Source: Desulfuromonadales bacterium C00003107
GTDB taxonomy: Bacteria > Desulfobacterota > Desulfuromonadia > Desulfuromonadales > Syntrophotaleaceae
Assembly: GCA_001751225.1 (NCBI GenBank)
Contig: MAXT01000290.1
Location: 1 to 6,283 of the forward strand
DNA length: 6,283 nt
Reading direction: 5' to 3'
In this document: piece after piece, positions 1 to 5,711 of the stretch
Layout of the letters: each line of letters starts with the position of its first letter
Numbering within the stretch: the first letter of the stretch is position 1
The notes under the pieces: generated by a model
What the model was told of the DNA's origin: nothing
The model's input: the letters and a program-made list of their open reading frames with translations, nothing else
Databases searched by the model: none
Translations under genes and position numbers: made by a program

Positions 1-307
1 GTTGATGTACGAAGCCGCAGAGGAAGCGGACATTGAAGTCCGAATTGTTAGTTTCAAAGGTAGCCTGCAAGCTCTTCGTAGCTGGGAACCCCACCTGAAT
101 CAGGCGAAGATCAGCAAGGTAGAGCGGTTCAGATTAATCAGTGATTTGTATGATGCAATGACCAATACACCAATCATGCAACGACCAGGTAGAAGTGAAC
201 CACGATGTGTCAAACGGCGCCCCAAAAATTATCAGAGAATGACTGCGCCAAGGCATGAAATAAAGGTGATCCCGCACCGGAGCAAATATCATGCTACAAA
301 CCCTTAA
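1..307 (+). CDS. IS4-family transposase, C-terminal fragment (5' end outside window)
   Basis: This is the last ~100 residues of a DDE transposase that would cut and paste its own insertion sequence. The frame is open from the left edge (codons start at base 2) to a TAA at 305-307, so the start and the catalytic residues lie outside the window and the Met near the edge is not the start. The family call rests on the tail: an IVSFKGSLQAL stretch followed by a basic end with RPGRSEPRCVKRRPKNY and a short PRHEIK motif, a pattern I recognise from IS4-type transposases. In such enzymes this region lies after the catalytic YREK/DDE core. The gene converges with the FadL-type gene, the two stops lying 134 bases apart, so the right end of the element should lie between 308 and about 430. 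Family call fairly sure; exact IS name not known. Whether the full element is intact cannot be judged. Confidence 0.8.
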   Translation, partial: LMYEAAEEADIEVRIVSFKGSLQALRSWEPHLNQAKISKVERFRLISDLYDAMTNTPIMQRPGRSEPRCVKRRPKNYQRMTAPRHEIKVIPHRSKYHATNP

Positions 308-337
308 ACTAGCACCATTCGGGAGTGTCCCTAGTTT
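306..337. repeat. Inverted repeat just after the IS4-type transposase stop
   Basis: AAACTAG at 306-312 is matched by CTAGTTT at 331-337, a perfect 7-base inverted repeat with an 18-base spacer. Inside it, CAC (313-315) can pair with GTG (325-327) if a three-base bulge is allowed. It overlaps the transposase stop codon and is followed by a C-rich/G-rich stretch at 338-348. It could be a weak terminator or part of the subterminal region of the insertion sequence. The left end of the element is not in the window, so the true terminal inverted repeat cannot be identified. Confidence 0.4.
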
Positions 338-441
338 CCCCCTGGGGGCGATTCACCCTACCCTCTCAGGCTCAAGGCCGCCGAATCATAAGTTACAAGG
401 AAATGATCGACCCACTTTGCAAAAGACAGTAAGGGCTTTTG

Positions 442-1725
442 CTAGAACCGATAGACCACGTTCAAGTTGAAAGCATGCAGGTGATTGGTTTTATAATCCC
501 CGATCAACTCCCCGCGCAACGGATTATCTTCGGCCGTCTGACGGATGTCAGCGGAACCGGTATCGATAAAGGTGTAAGCCGCACCGATGGTCATATCTTC
601 GTTCAGCTCATACTGGAGCCCAGTGGCGTAACGGATCTGCCGGTCGAGGGGCATGTCCGGGGTGCGATCCTTGTTATCGACGGGTGATTCGTCGTAGGCA
701 ACGCCCACAGAGAGCAGCCAGGCCGGCGCAAACCGGTACTGGGTACCGAGGGCGTAATGCCAGGTATTATGAAAGTTGCGGTCGGCTGTCAGATCCGTCG
801 AGGTGTCCGCCTGAAGACTGATGTTGGTCTGGCCGAATGCGGACTGTTCCTGCCAACCGAGATTGGCCATGACCGCCCACTGCTCATTGAGCTGGTGATA
901 AACGCTGAACATGACGGCCTGGGGCACGGTCAGTTCCATGTCGACCTTACGGTTGGCGCCAAGAATTCCATCGAGAATCGTCTCCAGAGCGGGCGAGAGG
1001 TTTCTGGCGCTGACCGTATCGTCAAATTCCAGCTCAACCTCGGAGCGGTAGGTCAGGCCGAAGCGGGTTCCTACGACGGGTTCGAGCAGGATACCCAGAT
1101 TGTAGCCGTAGCCGACATCGTCCGCATCGAACTTCAGTTTGCCGTCCGGGGTGCTGCCGATGCCGAGGGGATTATTGTTGATGGCGGCCTCCTGAGTCAA
1201 TTCCCCGTACAGGATGCTGAAACCGGCCCCGACCGACAGCCATTCATTGATCCGGTAGCCGATACCCGGGTTGATCCCCATGACCACCAGCTCCCCTTCC
1301 TGAACGTAGTAGCGCCCGGCCCAACTGCCACCGTAATCCAGACCGAGACCGAAATAGGAGCCAATCCCGATCCCCAGCTTCAGATCCGGACTGAGGCTAT
1401 GCACGTAGGAAAGGCCGGCTATCGGAACAAAGTCTCCGGCATCCCCGCCATCCCCGCCGGCGAAGGTTGACGAATCCCCATCGAATTCGGCCTTAACGAG
1501 CAACCCGAGGAAACCGCCTTCCAGCTGGTTGCGTTCCAGCCGGGTCATGCCGGCCGGGTTGGTCGCTGCTGTCGAGGCATCCTGGGCCAGGGCCGCCCGG
1601 CCGGCCGCCGCCAGCCCCATATCCGGGGCCGCCTGCTCGTAGAGCCAAAGACCGGCAGCATAGCCTGAAAGCGGCAAAAGACTAATGATTAATGCGGCGA
1701 GCAGTGCGGAGCGAATTTTTCTCAT
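442..1725 (-). CDS. FadL/OmpP1/TodX-type outer membrane transport protein
   Basis: A 427-residue predicted outer-membrane beta-barrel that would let hydrophobic compounds (long-chain fatty acids, alkanes or aromatics) enter the cell. Residues 1-23 form a Sec signal peptide: basic MRKIR, a hydrophobic core, and a likely cut after GYA. The mature N-terminus carries the FadL hatch signature: GLWLYEQ, PDMGLAAAGRAALAQDAST, then NPAGM with NPA at residues 56-58. The rest is alternating barrel strands with many glycines and aromatics, and the chain ends in NVVYRF, a C-terminal phenylalanine signal for outer-membrane assembly. Length fits the family (about 400-450). The ATG at 1725 has an AGGAGG nine bases upstream, which supports this start. 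It lies 43 bases downstream of another barrel gene on the same strand, with no terminator seen between them, so they are probably co-transcribed. Family call firm; the substrate cannot be told from sequence. Confidence 0.9.
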   Translation of the reverse strand: MRKIRSALLAALIISLLPLSGYAAGLWLYEQAAPDMGLAAAGRAALAQDASTAATNPAGMTRLERNQLEGGFLGLLVKAEFDGDSSTFAGGDGGDAGDFVPIAGLSYVHSLSPDLKLGIGIGSYFGLGLDYGGSWAGRYYVQEGELVVMGINPGIGYRINEWLSVGAGFSILYGELTQEAAINNNPLGIGSTPDGKLKFDADDVGYGYNLGILLEPVVGTRFGLTYRSEVELEFDDTVSARNLSPALETILDGILGANRKVDMELTVPQAVMFSVYHQLNEQWAVMANLGWQEQSAFGQTNISLQADTSTDLTADRNFHNTWHYALGTQYRFAPAWLLSVGVAYDESPVDNKDRTPDMPLDRQIRYATGLQYELNEDMTIGAAYTFIDTGSADIRQTAEDNPLRGELIGDYKTNHLHAFNLNVVYRF

Positions 1726-1731
1726 GGAACG

Positions 1732-1740
1732 TATCCTCCT
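1732..1740 (-). promoter_or_regulatory. Ribosome binding site of the FadL-type gene
   Basis: On the minus strand a full AGGAGG consensus sits nine bases before the ATG at 1725. It is the only good site nearby and fixes the start of the 427-residue reading. Confidence 0.75.
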
Positions 1741-1768
1741 GAAAGCATGAATATAACAGGCGAACTGT

Positions 1769-2549
1769 TTAGAAAAAGTAGCGTATCCCGGCTTCGAACG
1801 TCCAATCGGGCACTGTGCGATTATCGCCGGTGACCCCGAAGCCAGGGGTGACGGTGACTCCGAACTTCGGGGTCAGCATTTTCCCGTACTGCAGTTCCTG
1901 GTACCAGCCGAACTCTTTGTCATCCTTCCAGTCGATAAAGAAATGGCTGTCGATCGTGATCCAGCTGTTTCCGGGGAGGCTTTTGACGTACAGCGGGCGA
2001 ATCTCCGTTTCACTGATATCGAGGTCGCCAGCGACATCGAACGAATGGGTGATAATGCCTCCGGCCACAGCCTTCTGTTCCGGCAGCACCCAGATGCCGG
2101 CCACCAACGGGGCGGCAATCGTGGTGCCTCCGCCGAGCATATCCTCCGAGGCGGTATCGAGAAAGAAGTCCGCGCCGAAGAAGAGAGCGAATTTCGGCCG
2201 CTTCAGCGCCCGCCAGCCCAGGCGAACGAAGATATCGCCCAGCCCCGAATCGCTGTCAATGCCGCTGACCTGGGGGTCGACATCGACATACGGCACATCG
2301 ACACGCACCAGTACGTTGGGGGTCAGGGCATAATCGAGACGCGCAGTCAGGGCATAGGTCTCTGCCCCGGACTGAGATTTGATGAACTTGTATTTCAGGT
2401 CGCCGCGGGTCAGGATATCCGTCGGGTTGGTACCCGGCGGCGGTTGGTCACCCGACCGTTCCGCATCGGCGTCCAAGGCCAGCGCGGGTGCGCTGAGGCA
2501 GATCAGCAACAAAAAAAACACAGCAAGCCATACTCATCAGGTTTCGCAT
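1769..2549 (-). CDS. Outer-membrane beta-barrel protein (MetA/phenol-degradation-like), apparently frameshifted in the signal peptide
   Basis: The body reads continuously from GTG at 2521 to TAA at 1769 (250 residues). It looks like a small outer-membrane barrel: alternating strands, a GLGDIFVRLGWR strand, a FFGADFFLDTASEDMLGGGTT segment, and a C-terminal FEAGIRYFF ending in phenylalanine. These features resemble the 'MetA pathway of phenol degradation' transporter-like family (PF13557), but this match is from memory and tentative. The GTG at 2521 has no ribosome site and its signal peptide lacks a basic start. An ATG at 2549 has AGGAGG five bases upstream and reads MRNLMSMACCVF, but after eight T (2511-2518) it is out of frame and stops at 2448-2450 after 33 residues. 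With seven T the two parts join into a 259-residue protein with a standard signal peptide cut after ALA (residue 24). This is either a sequencing error, a slipped-strand (phase) variant or a recent null mutation. It is the first gene of a unit with the FadL-type gene. Confidence 0.7.
2511..2518 (-). repeat. Run of eight T in the signal-peptide codons
   Basis: On the coding (minus) strand eight T in a row fall between the TGT GTT codons of the ATG-2549 frame and the TTG TTG CTG codons of the barrel frame. The run sits exactly where the two frames must be joined. Homopolymers of this length are known sites of replication slippage, transcriptional slippage and sequencing error. Confidence 0.85.
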
Positions 2550-2554
2550 CAACA

Positions 2555-2560
2555 CCTCCT
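2555..2560 (-). promoter_or_regulatory. Ribosome binding site that points to ATG 2549
   Basis: A perfect AGGAGG is followed by TGTTG and then ATG at 2549-2547. The GTG at 2521, which is in frame with the barrel, has no comparable site. This decides that translation most likely starts at 2549, upstream of the T run. Confidence 0.75.
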
Positions 2561-2633
2561 CGATCAACCGCTTCTCAACGTTCGATCGTTATCTGTAAAG
2601 GATTCATTTTGAGGTTCTTGCAAGTTAACGCTT

Positions 2634-2670
2634 AAATCAGCCGGCGCTAAAGGCGCCGGCTGATTTTTTT
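2634..2670. terminator. Strong intrinsic terminator hairpin, best U-tract on the plus strand
   Basis: A perfect 14-bp stem pairs 2634-2647 with 2653-2666 around a TAAAG loop, with a GC-rich core (GCCGGCGC/GCGCCGGC). Seven T (2664-2670) follow on the plus strand. Read on the minus strand the stem ends only in TTTAAG, so it is weaker that way. It lies 30 to 66 bases after the stop of the split secreted-protein gene, a typical place for that gene's terminator. It also separates that gene from the barrel-FadL unit. On the plus strand no gene ends just before it, so either it works in both directions or it stops antisense transcription. Confidence 0.85.
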
Positions 2671-2963
2671 CATGATATGGTGATTCACAAACAGACAAAC
2701 TATTTCTTGCAGAAATCCTGAGTGGTTACTACTTTACCTTTTGGTCCATAAAACCGTTCGACATAATAGTAGGGTTCACCAGCAATCACAGGCATCCAAT
2801 AGGTGCCATCTTTAGGATCCTCTACACATAAAAGCAATCCGAATATTGCCGTCCGCTCCAGGCTTAGTGTTGTTGTTGGGTCCCGGATGATTCCATTAGC
2901 AGAAAAAGCTTCCCGTTGTTCCTTGCTCGGGATATGCTTTTTGACATTCTCTGCGGTGAAATC

Positions 2964-3142
2964 TGTAGGAGACCGACATGACGATTCAGTTGCATGCCAA
3001 CGCAACGACAACCCCCAAGACGCGCCGATATATTCAACAGTCCAAAAAAACGGACAAGGCTTTAGCCAAAGAGTTGGGTATCTCCATTGATACGGTTCGT
3101 CGTTGGCGAAAGCGTGACGACGTTCATGACCGTTCGCACGAC
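2964..3142 (+). mobile_element. Truncated IS481-like element inside the secreted-protein gene
   Basis: About 180 bases interrupt the minus-strand gene. The left end starts TGTAGGAGACCGAC just before the transposase ATG; a TGT start fits IS481-type ends. The right end falls inside the transposase, just after codon 54, so the rest of the element, including its true right end, is missing. The host DNA flanking it shows GAAATC (2958-2963) on the left and GACATC (3140-3145) on the right, a possible 6-base target duplication with one mismatch. The exact right boundary could be anywhere in 3139-3143. Family from the encoded N-terminus; moderately sure. Confidence 0.7.
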
Positions 3143-3229
3143 ATCGTTAAAATTCGTTTCGTTCGGCGCCTGCTCAACCGCCTGAACCGGACCTACCATC
3201 GTCGTAACAACAAGGATCAAAGCAAATAA
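2978..3229 (+). pseudogene. IS481-type transposase N-terminus fused by chance to an antisense tail
   Basis: An 83-codon reading frame starts at ATG 2978 with a good ribosome site (AGGAGA five bases upstream). Residues 1-54 (MTIQLHANATTTPKTRRYIQ to VHDRSH) match the opening of IS481-type transposases as I know them, with a helix-turn-helix at about residues 27-47 (ALAKELGISIDTVRRWRKRD). In the family this DNA-binding part is followed by a second HTH and a DDE catalytic core; both are absent. Residues 55-83 come from the opposite strand of the split secreted-protein gene and are very basic (RFVRRLLNRLNRTYHRRNNK). It cannot be a working transposase. It could still be translated as a small DNA-binding peptide, which is speculation. 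No terminator follows it directly. Confidence 0.7.
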
Positions 3230-3247
3230 CCAATTTGGCATTTCTTC

Positions 3248-3255
3248 TCTCCTTC
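3248..3255 (-). promoter_or_regulatory. Ribosome binding site of the split secreted-protein gene
   Basis: On the minus strand an AAGGAGAG-type site lies a few bases before ATG 3241. It supports the N-terminal piece as a true gene start even though the gene is now broken. Confidence 0.6.
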
Positions 3256-3392
3256 TATGATTTTGGGGTATTCGGCTAATTTCATATCTTCAAGGCAACA
3301 CCGTGCTCTCAAGTCTCAATACCCTGTTTAGCAGCCTGGCATCTGCGGTTGCATCAAACGGCACCACCACGCACCGCTGCTATCAATACAAC

Positions 3393-3419
3393 CGCAGGGA
3401 AGTCAGAGACTTCCCTGCG
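3393..3419 (-). terminator. Perfect 12-bp hairpin after the alkylsulfatase gene
   Basis: CGCAGGGAAGTC (3393-3404) pairs with GACTTCCCTGCG (3408-3419) around an AGA loop. It starts 28 bases after the alkylsulfatase stop codon, where a terminator is expected. On the minus strand it is followed by GTTGTATTG, which is only partly T-rich, so it is not a standard U-tract terminator. It may end transcription weakly or protect the 3' end of the mRNA. Confidence 0.55.
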
Positions 3420-3447
3420 CGCAACAGTATCAAGCGTTGTTTGGCAA

Positions 3448-5553
3448 TCACCCTCCGGAACTATTGGCCGGCGGCTCCTGCTCGAAGGGGCTTTTCTCCG
3501 GGATCAGATCTTTCGCGCCGGTACCGGGCAGAATTTCGAAACCCATATCGAACTGGACCAGCATGGTTTTCAACTGCTCGTAGGGCTTGGGATCGCCGAC
3601 CAGCTTGGCCTTACCGGCCTCAATCTGCTCGTCGAAACTGACCGCCCCCATCATCGTCTGTTCGAGATCAGCGCGATCGATGGTGATGGTCAGGTCAGGG
3701 TCGGCCGCCTGGAACCCCTCGATGTTGGTCAAGGTGGCGTTGCTCAGTTCGACCACGTACTCCTCGCCGTTGTCGGGCGTCACCAGATTGATGACGAATG
3801 CGACCCCCTCGGCCTTTTTGCTATCGAGGCGAATGGCCAGAAAATCGAGCCACAGATCCGTGGTCATGGCCCGGACCATGTCGGGCCCGGCGGTCTTGGG
3901 CGAGGCACCGGTCGGAATTCCGGAGCGCAACTCAAGGGCCCCAGCTAGAAAGCTGTTGCGAACACTGGGGCTTTCCTTCTGGTAACCGATCTGCTCGAAC
4001 ACATCAGCCAGCAAATCCTTGGCGTCCTGGTTGCCGGGCTCGGCATAGACCAGTTTGTTAAGAATTTCCACGGCATGGCGATACTCGCCATGATCGTATA
4101 GTGCCTTGCCTTTGGTGATAATCTTCTCCGCGCCGCCCATCATTTCCACGTACAACGGGGCGGAATCCCGCGGCGAGAGGGGAATCAGGGTTGCCGGGTT
4201 GGCGTCCCAATAACCGAGGTAGCGGTTGATCACAGCGCGGCTATTGTGTTCCTCGGAACCGTGATAGCTGTGGGCCGCCCACTGGTCCTGCAGGCTCTTC
4301 GGCGGCTGATAGACATTGTGAATTTCATTGATGGTGACCCCTTGGTTAGCCAGATGCAGCACCTCGTTGTTGAGGTTGGCGTAGATATCCCGCTGGGCAC
4401 GCATTACTTCCTGAATCCGGTCGTTGCCCCAGCGCGGCCAGCTGTGGGAGGCGAACATCACCTGCGCCTCCTGACCGAAACGATAGAGGGCCTGGTTTAT
4501 TTCCTTGGACCACTTCAGGGCATCGCGGATCAGAGCGCCTCGCAGGGTGTAGATGTTGTGCACGGTGCCGGTGATGTTTTCCGCCGCCCAGAAAGCCTTC
4601 AGATCGGGGAAATAGGTGTTCATCTCCGCCGGCGCCTCGGTACCTGGCGTGTTCTGGAAGATCATCTTGACGCCGTCGACGGTCATCTCCTCGAAGTCCT
4701 TGGCTACAATCACTGTCGGTGGAATCAGGCCGAGGTTGCCCGCCGCAGTGTTCTTGCCGATCGCCTGGTCAACGTGGCCGAAGGGGCTGCGCGGCAGCAG
4801 CACGCCGTACTGATAGAACATGCGCCGGGTCATGGCATTTCCGGCATAAACGTTTTCCGCTACGGCATGATCCATAAAACCGATCGGAGCGATAACCGGC
4901 ACCTTGCCGCTACGCACATCGGCTTCGTCAACCACGCCCCGTACCCCGCCGAAATGGTCGGCATGGGAGTGGGAATAGACCACCGCCACCACCGGGCGTT
5001 CACCGAGCTGTTCATTGATGAATTTCAGCGCTGCAGCCGCCGTTTCCTTGGCGGTCAGCGGGTCGAACACGATCCAGCCGCTGTCGCCTTTAATAAAGCT
5101 GATGTTGGCCAGATCGTAGCCCCGCACCTGATAGATCTTACCAGGCAAAACCTCATACAGGCCGTAGGCCATGTTCAGCACCGCCTGACGCTGCAGCGAC
5201 GGATGGATGCTGGCATATTCCTGGTCGCTTAACAAAAACTCGTAGCTGGCCATATCCCAGGCGACGTGACCGGCCTCGGCCATGATCTGTTTGTACTCAG
5301 GGGCGGCAATGAAGCCCTTCTTGGCCTCCTCGAAATCCCGTTTGTCTTCAAAGGGCAGCGACTTGCGTAGCCCCTTCTGCAACTCGATGGTGAACGTTGA
5401 GGGCATCTTGCCCTTGGGGTGAAAGTGCTTGCTCGGATCGGCGGCAACAATTTTTCCGCCCCCGGCGGCAATTCCATTTCCCGCCGACAAAAGCAGAACG
5501 GCCAGCGCAATAATGGCGGTTGTCATGCAACTTCTTGTGCTTCTCATTTGCAT
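3448..5553 (-). CDS. Secreted linear primary alkylsulfatase, SdsA1/YjcS type (metallo-beta-lactamase fold)
   Basis: Predicted to cleave long-chain alkyl sulfates such as dodecyl sulfate into alcohol and inorganic sulfate using two zinc ions. The frame is open from ATG 5580 (710 residues), but ATG 5553 has AAGGAG seven bases upstream, giving 701 residues and a clean signal peptide (MQMRSTRS, hydrophobic core, cut near GIAA), so I use 5553; the product should be periplasmic. In 701-residue numbering the zinc site is H195-S-H197-A-D199-H200, E306 (PGTEAP), E325 (AAEN) and H370 (ASHSWPRWG). The spacing between these equals that of the seven ligands of Pseudomonas SdsA1 as I recall them. Other family blocks present are APIGFMDHAVAENVYAGNAM, NIYTLRGALIRDALKWSK and RYLGYWDANPATL. 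A helical dimerisation region follows (about 435-545), then a C-terminal SCP2-like domain (about 560-680) thought to hold the alkyl chain. Full length for the family. It is probably transcribed alone, 158 bases after the AI-2E-family gene. Confidence 0.93.
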   Translation of the reverse strand: MQMRSTRSCMTTAIIALAVLLLSAGNGIAAGGGKIVAADPSKHFHPKGKMPSTFTIELQKGLRKSLPFEDKRDFEEAKKGFIAAPEYKQIMAEAGHVAWDMASYEFLLSDQEYASIHPSLQRQAVLNMAYGLYEVLPGKIYQVRGYDLANISFIKGDSGWIVFDPLTAKETAAAALKFINEQLGERPVVAVVYSHSHADHFGGVRGVVDEADVRSGKVPVIAPIGFMDHAVAENVYAGNAMTRRMFYQYGVLLPRSPFGHVDQAIGKNTAAGNLGLIPPTVIVAKDFEEMTVDGVKMIFQNTPGTEAPAEMNTYFPDLKAFWAAENITGTVHNIYTLRGALIRDALKWSKEINQALYRFGQEAQVMFASHSWPRWGNDRIQEVMRAQRDIYANLNNEVLHLANQGVTINEIHNVYQPPKSLQDQWAAHSYHGSEEHNSRAVINRYLGYWDANPATLIPLSPRDSAPLYVEMMGGAEKIITKGKALYDHGEYRHAVEILNKLVYAEPGNQDAKDLLADVFEQIGYQKESPSVRNSFLAGALELRSGIPTGASPKTAGPDMVRAMTTDLWLDFLAIRLDSKKAEGVAFVINLVTPDNGEEYVVELSNATLTNIEGFQAADPDLTITIDRADLEQTMMGAVSFDEQIEAGKAKLVGDPKPYEQLKTMLVQFDMGFEILPGTGAKDLIPEKSPFEQEPPANSSGG

Positions 5554-5560
5554 AGCTACG

Positions 5561-5566
5561 CTCCTT
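5561..5566 (-). promoter_or_regulatory. Ribosome binding site that sets the alkylsulfatase start
   Basis: AAGGAG lies seven bases before ATG 5553. The upstream in-frame ATG at 5580 has only a GGAG about 16 bases away, so 5553 is the better start and also gives the better signal peptide. Confidence 0.75.
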
Positions 5567-5611
5567 TTCAAGAATGGCATGGGAGAGGTTGCACGACTCC
5601 TTTTCGATCCC

Positions 5612-5661
5612 TTAAGGTGCTGAGGTTAAATCTTGCGAGACCTCAACTGACCATTTAAGGT
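5612..5661. promoter_or_regulatory. Repeats in the alkylsulfatase upstream region (possible operator)
   Basis: Between the alkylsulfatase start and the AI-2E-family gene there is an inverted repeat TGAGGT (5621-5626) / ACCTCA (5640-5645) with 13 bases between the arms. Two copies of TTAAGGT (5612-5618 and 5655-5661) flank it, 43 bases apart, about four DNA turns. The layout could serve a regulator of the sulfatase gene. No convincing -35/-10 pair was found, and repeats this short can arise by chance. Confidence 0.3.
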
Positions 5662-5711
5662 TAGCAGCCCCAAGGCCTTTTACAAGCAACGGTACCAAGG
5701 GAGGACTACCT

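Larger units (their letters stand above)
2700..3241 (-). pseudogene. Small secreted protein of unknown function, split by a transposon fragment
   Basis: I do not recognise the family. The N-terminal piece starts at ATG 3241 (AAGGAGAG upstream at a good distance) and reads MPNWLFALILVVTTMVGPVQA, a clear signal peptide cut after QA, then VEQAPNETNFND. From about 3142 it runs into foreign DNA and stops at 3062-3064 after 59 residues. The C-terminal piece is in another frame: from 2963 down to TAG at 2700 it reads DFTAENVKKHIPSKEQ and onward to QDFCKK. The ATG at 3011 that opens this piece lies in the insert and is not a native start. Skipping 2961-3142 joins the GAT codon at 3145-3143 to TTC at 2960 and gives one 119-residue protein. 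The mature part has two cysteines, which could form a disulfide in the periplasm, and an aromatic-rich end (GEPYYYVERFYG). As read, the gene is inactive; this joining is inference from the frames, flanks and signal peptide. Confidence 0.75.
3242..3447. other. Intergenic region between the split gene and the alkylsulfatase gene
   Basis: I see no credible gene here. It should contain the promoter of the split secreted-protein gene (minus strand), but no good -35/-10 pair stands out. The only clear structure is the hairpin at 3393-3419. Short reading frames here have no ribosome sites or recognisable protein features. Confidence 0.5.

Noticed and set aside
419..442. GCAAAAG...CTTTTGC inverted repeat at the end of the FadL-type gene
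   Set aside because: An AT-rich 7-bp stem with a 10-base loop and no T run after it on the minus strand; too weak to call a terminator.
757..1470. Plus-strand open frame of 237 codons opposite the FadL-type gene
   Set aside because: Antisense shadow of a clear beta-barrel gene; no ribosome site or recognisable protein features.
2561..2633. Promoter of the barrel-FadL unit
   Set aside because: TTGCAA, TTTACA and GATAAC are present but not at workable spacing, so no promoter is called.
1943..2635. Plus-strand open frame of 230 codons opposite the barrel gene, ending right at the terminator hairpin
   Set aside because: Its end just before the hairpin was tempting, but its protein is low-complexity, charged and shadow-like, and the minus strand encodes a convincing barrel.
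2964..3011. Start of the 103-codon minus-strand frame (ATG at 3011)
   Set aside because: Its first 16 residues are antisense to the transposon fragment, so this is not the native start of the secreted protein.
3303..3948. Plus-strand open frames covering the hairpin and the 3' end of the sulfatase gene
   Set aside because: They run antisense into the sulfatase gene and lack family features.
4246..5232. Plus-strand open frame of 328 codons opposite the alkylsulfatase gene
   Set aside because: It is antisense to a firmly identified gene, shows no family features, and is explained by GC-biased codon use.
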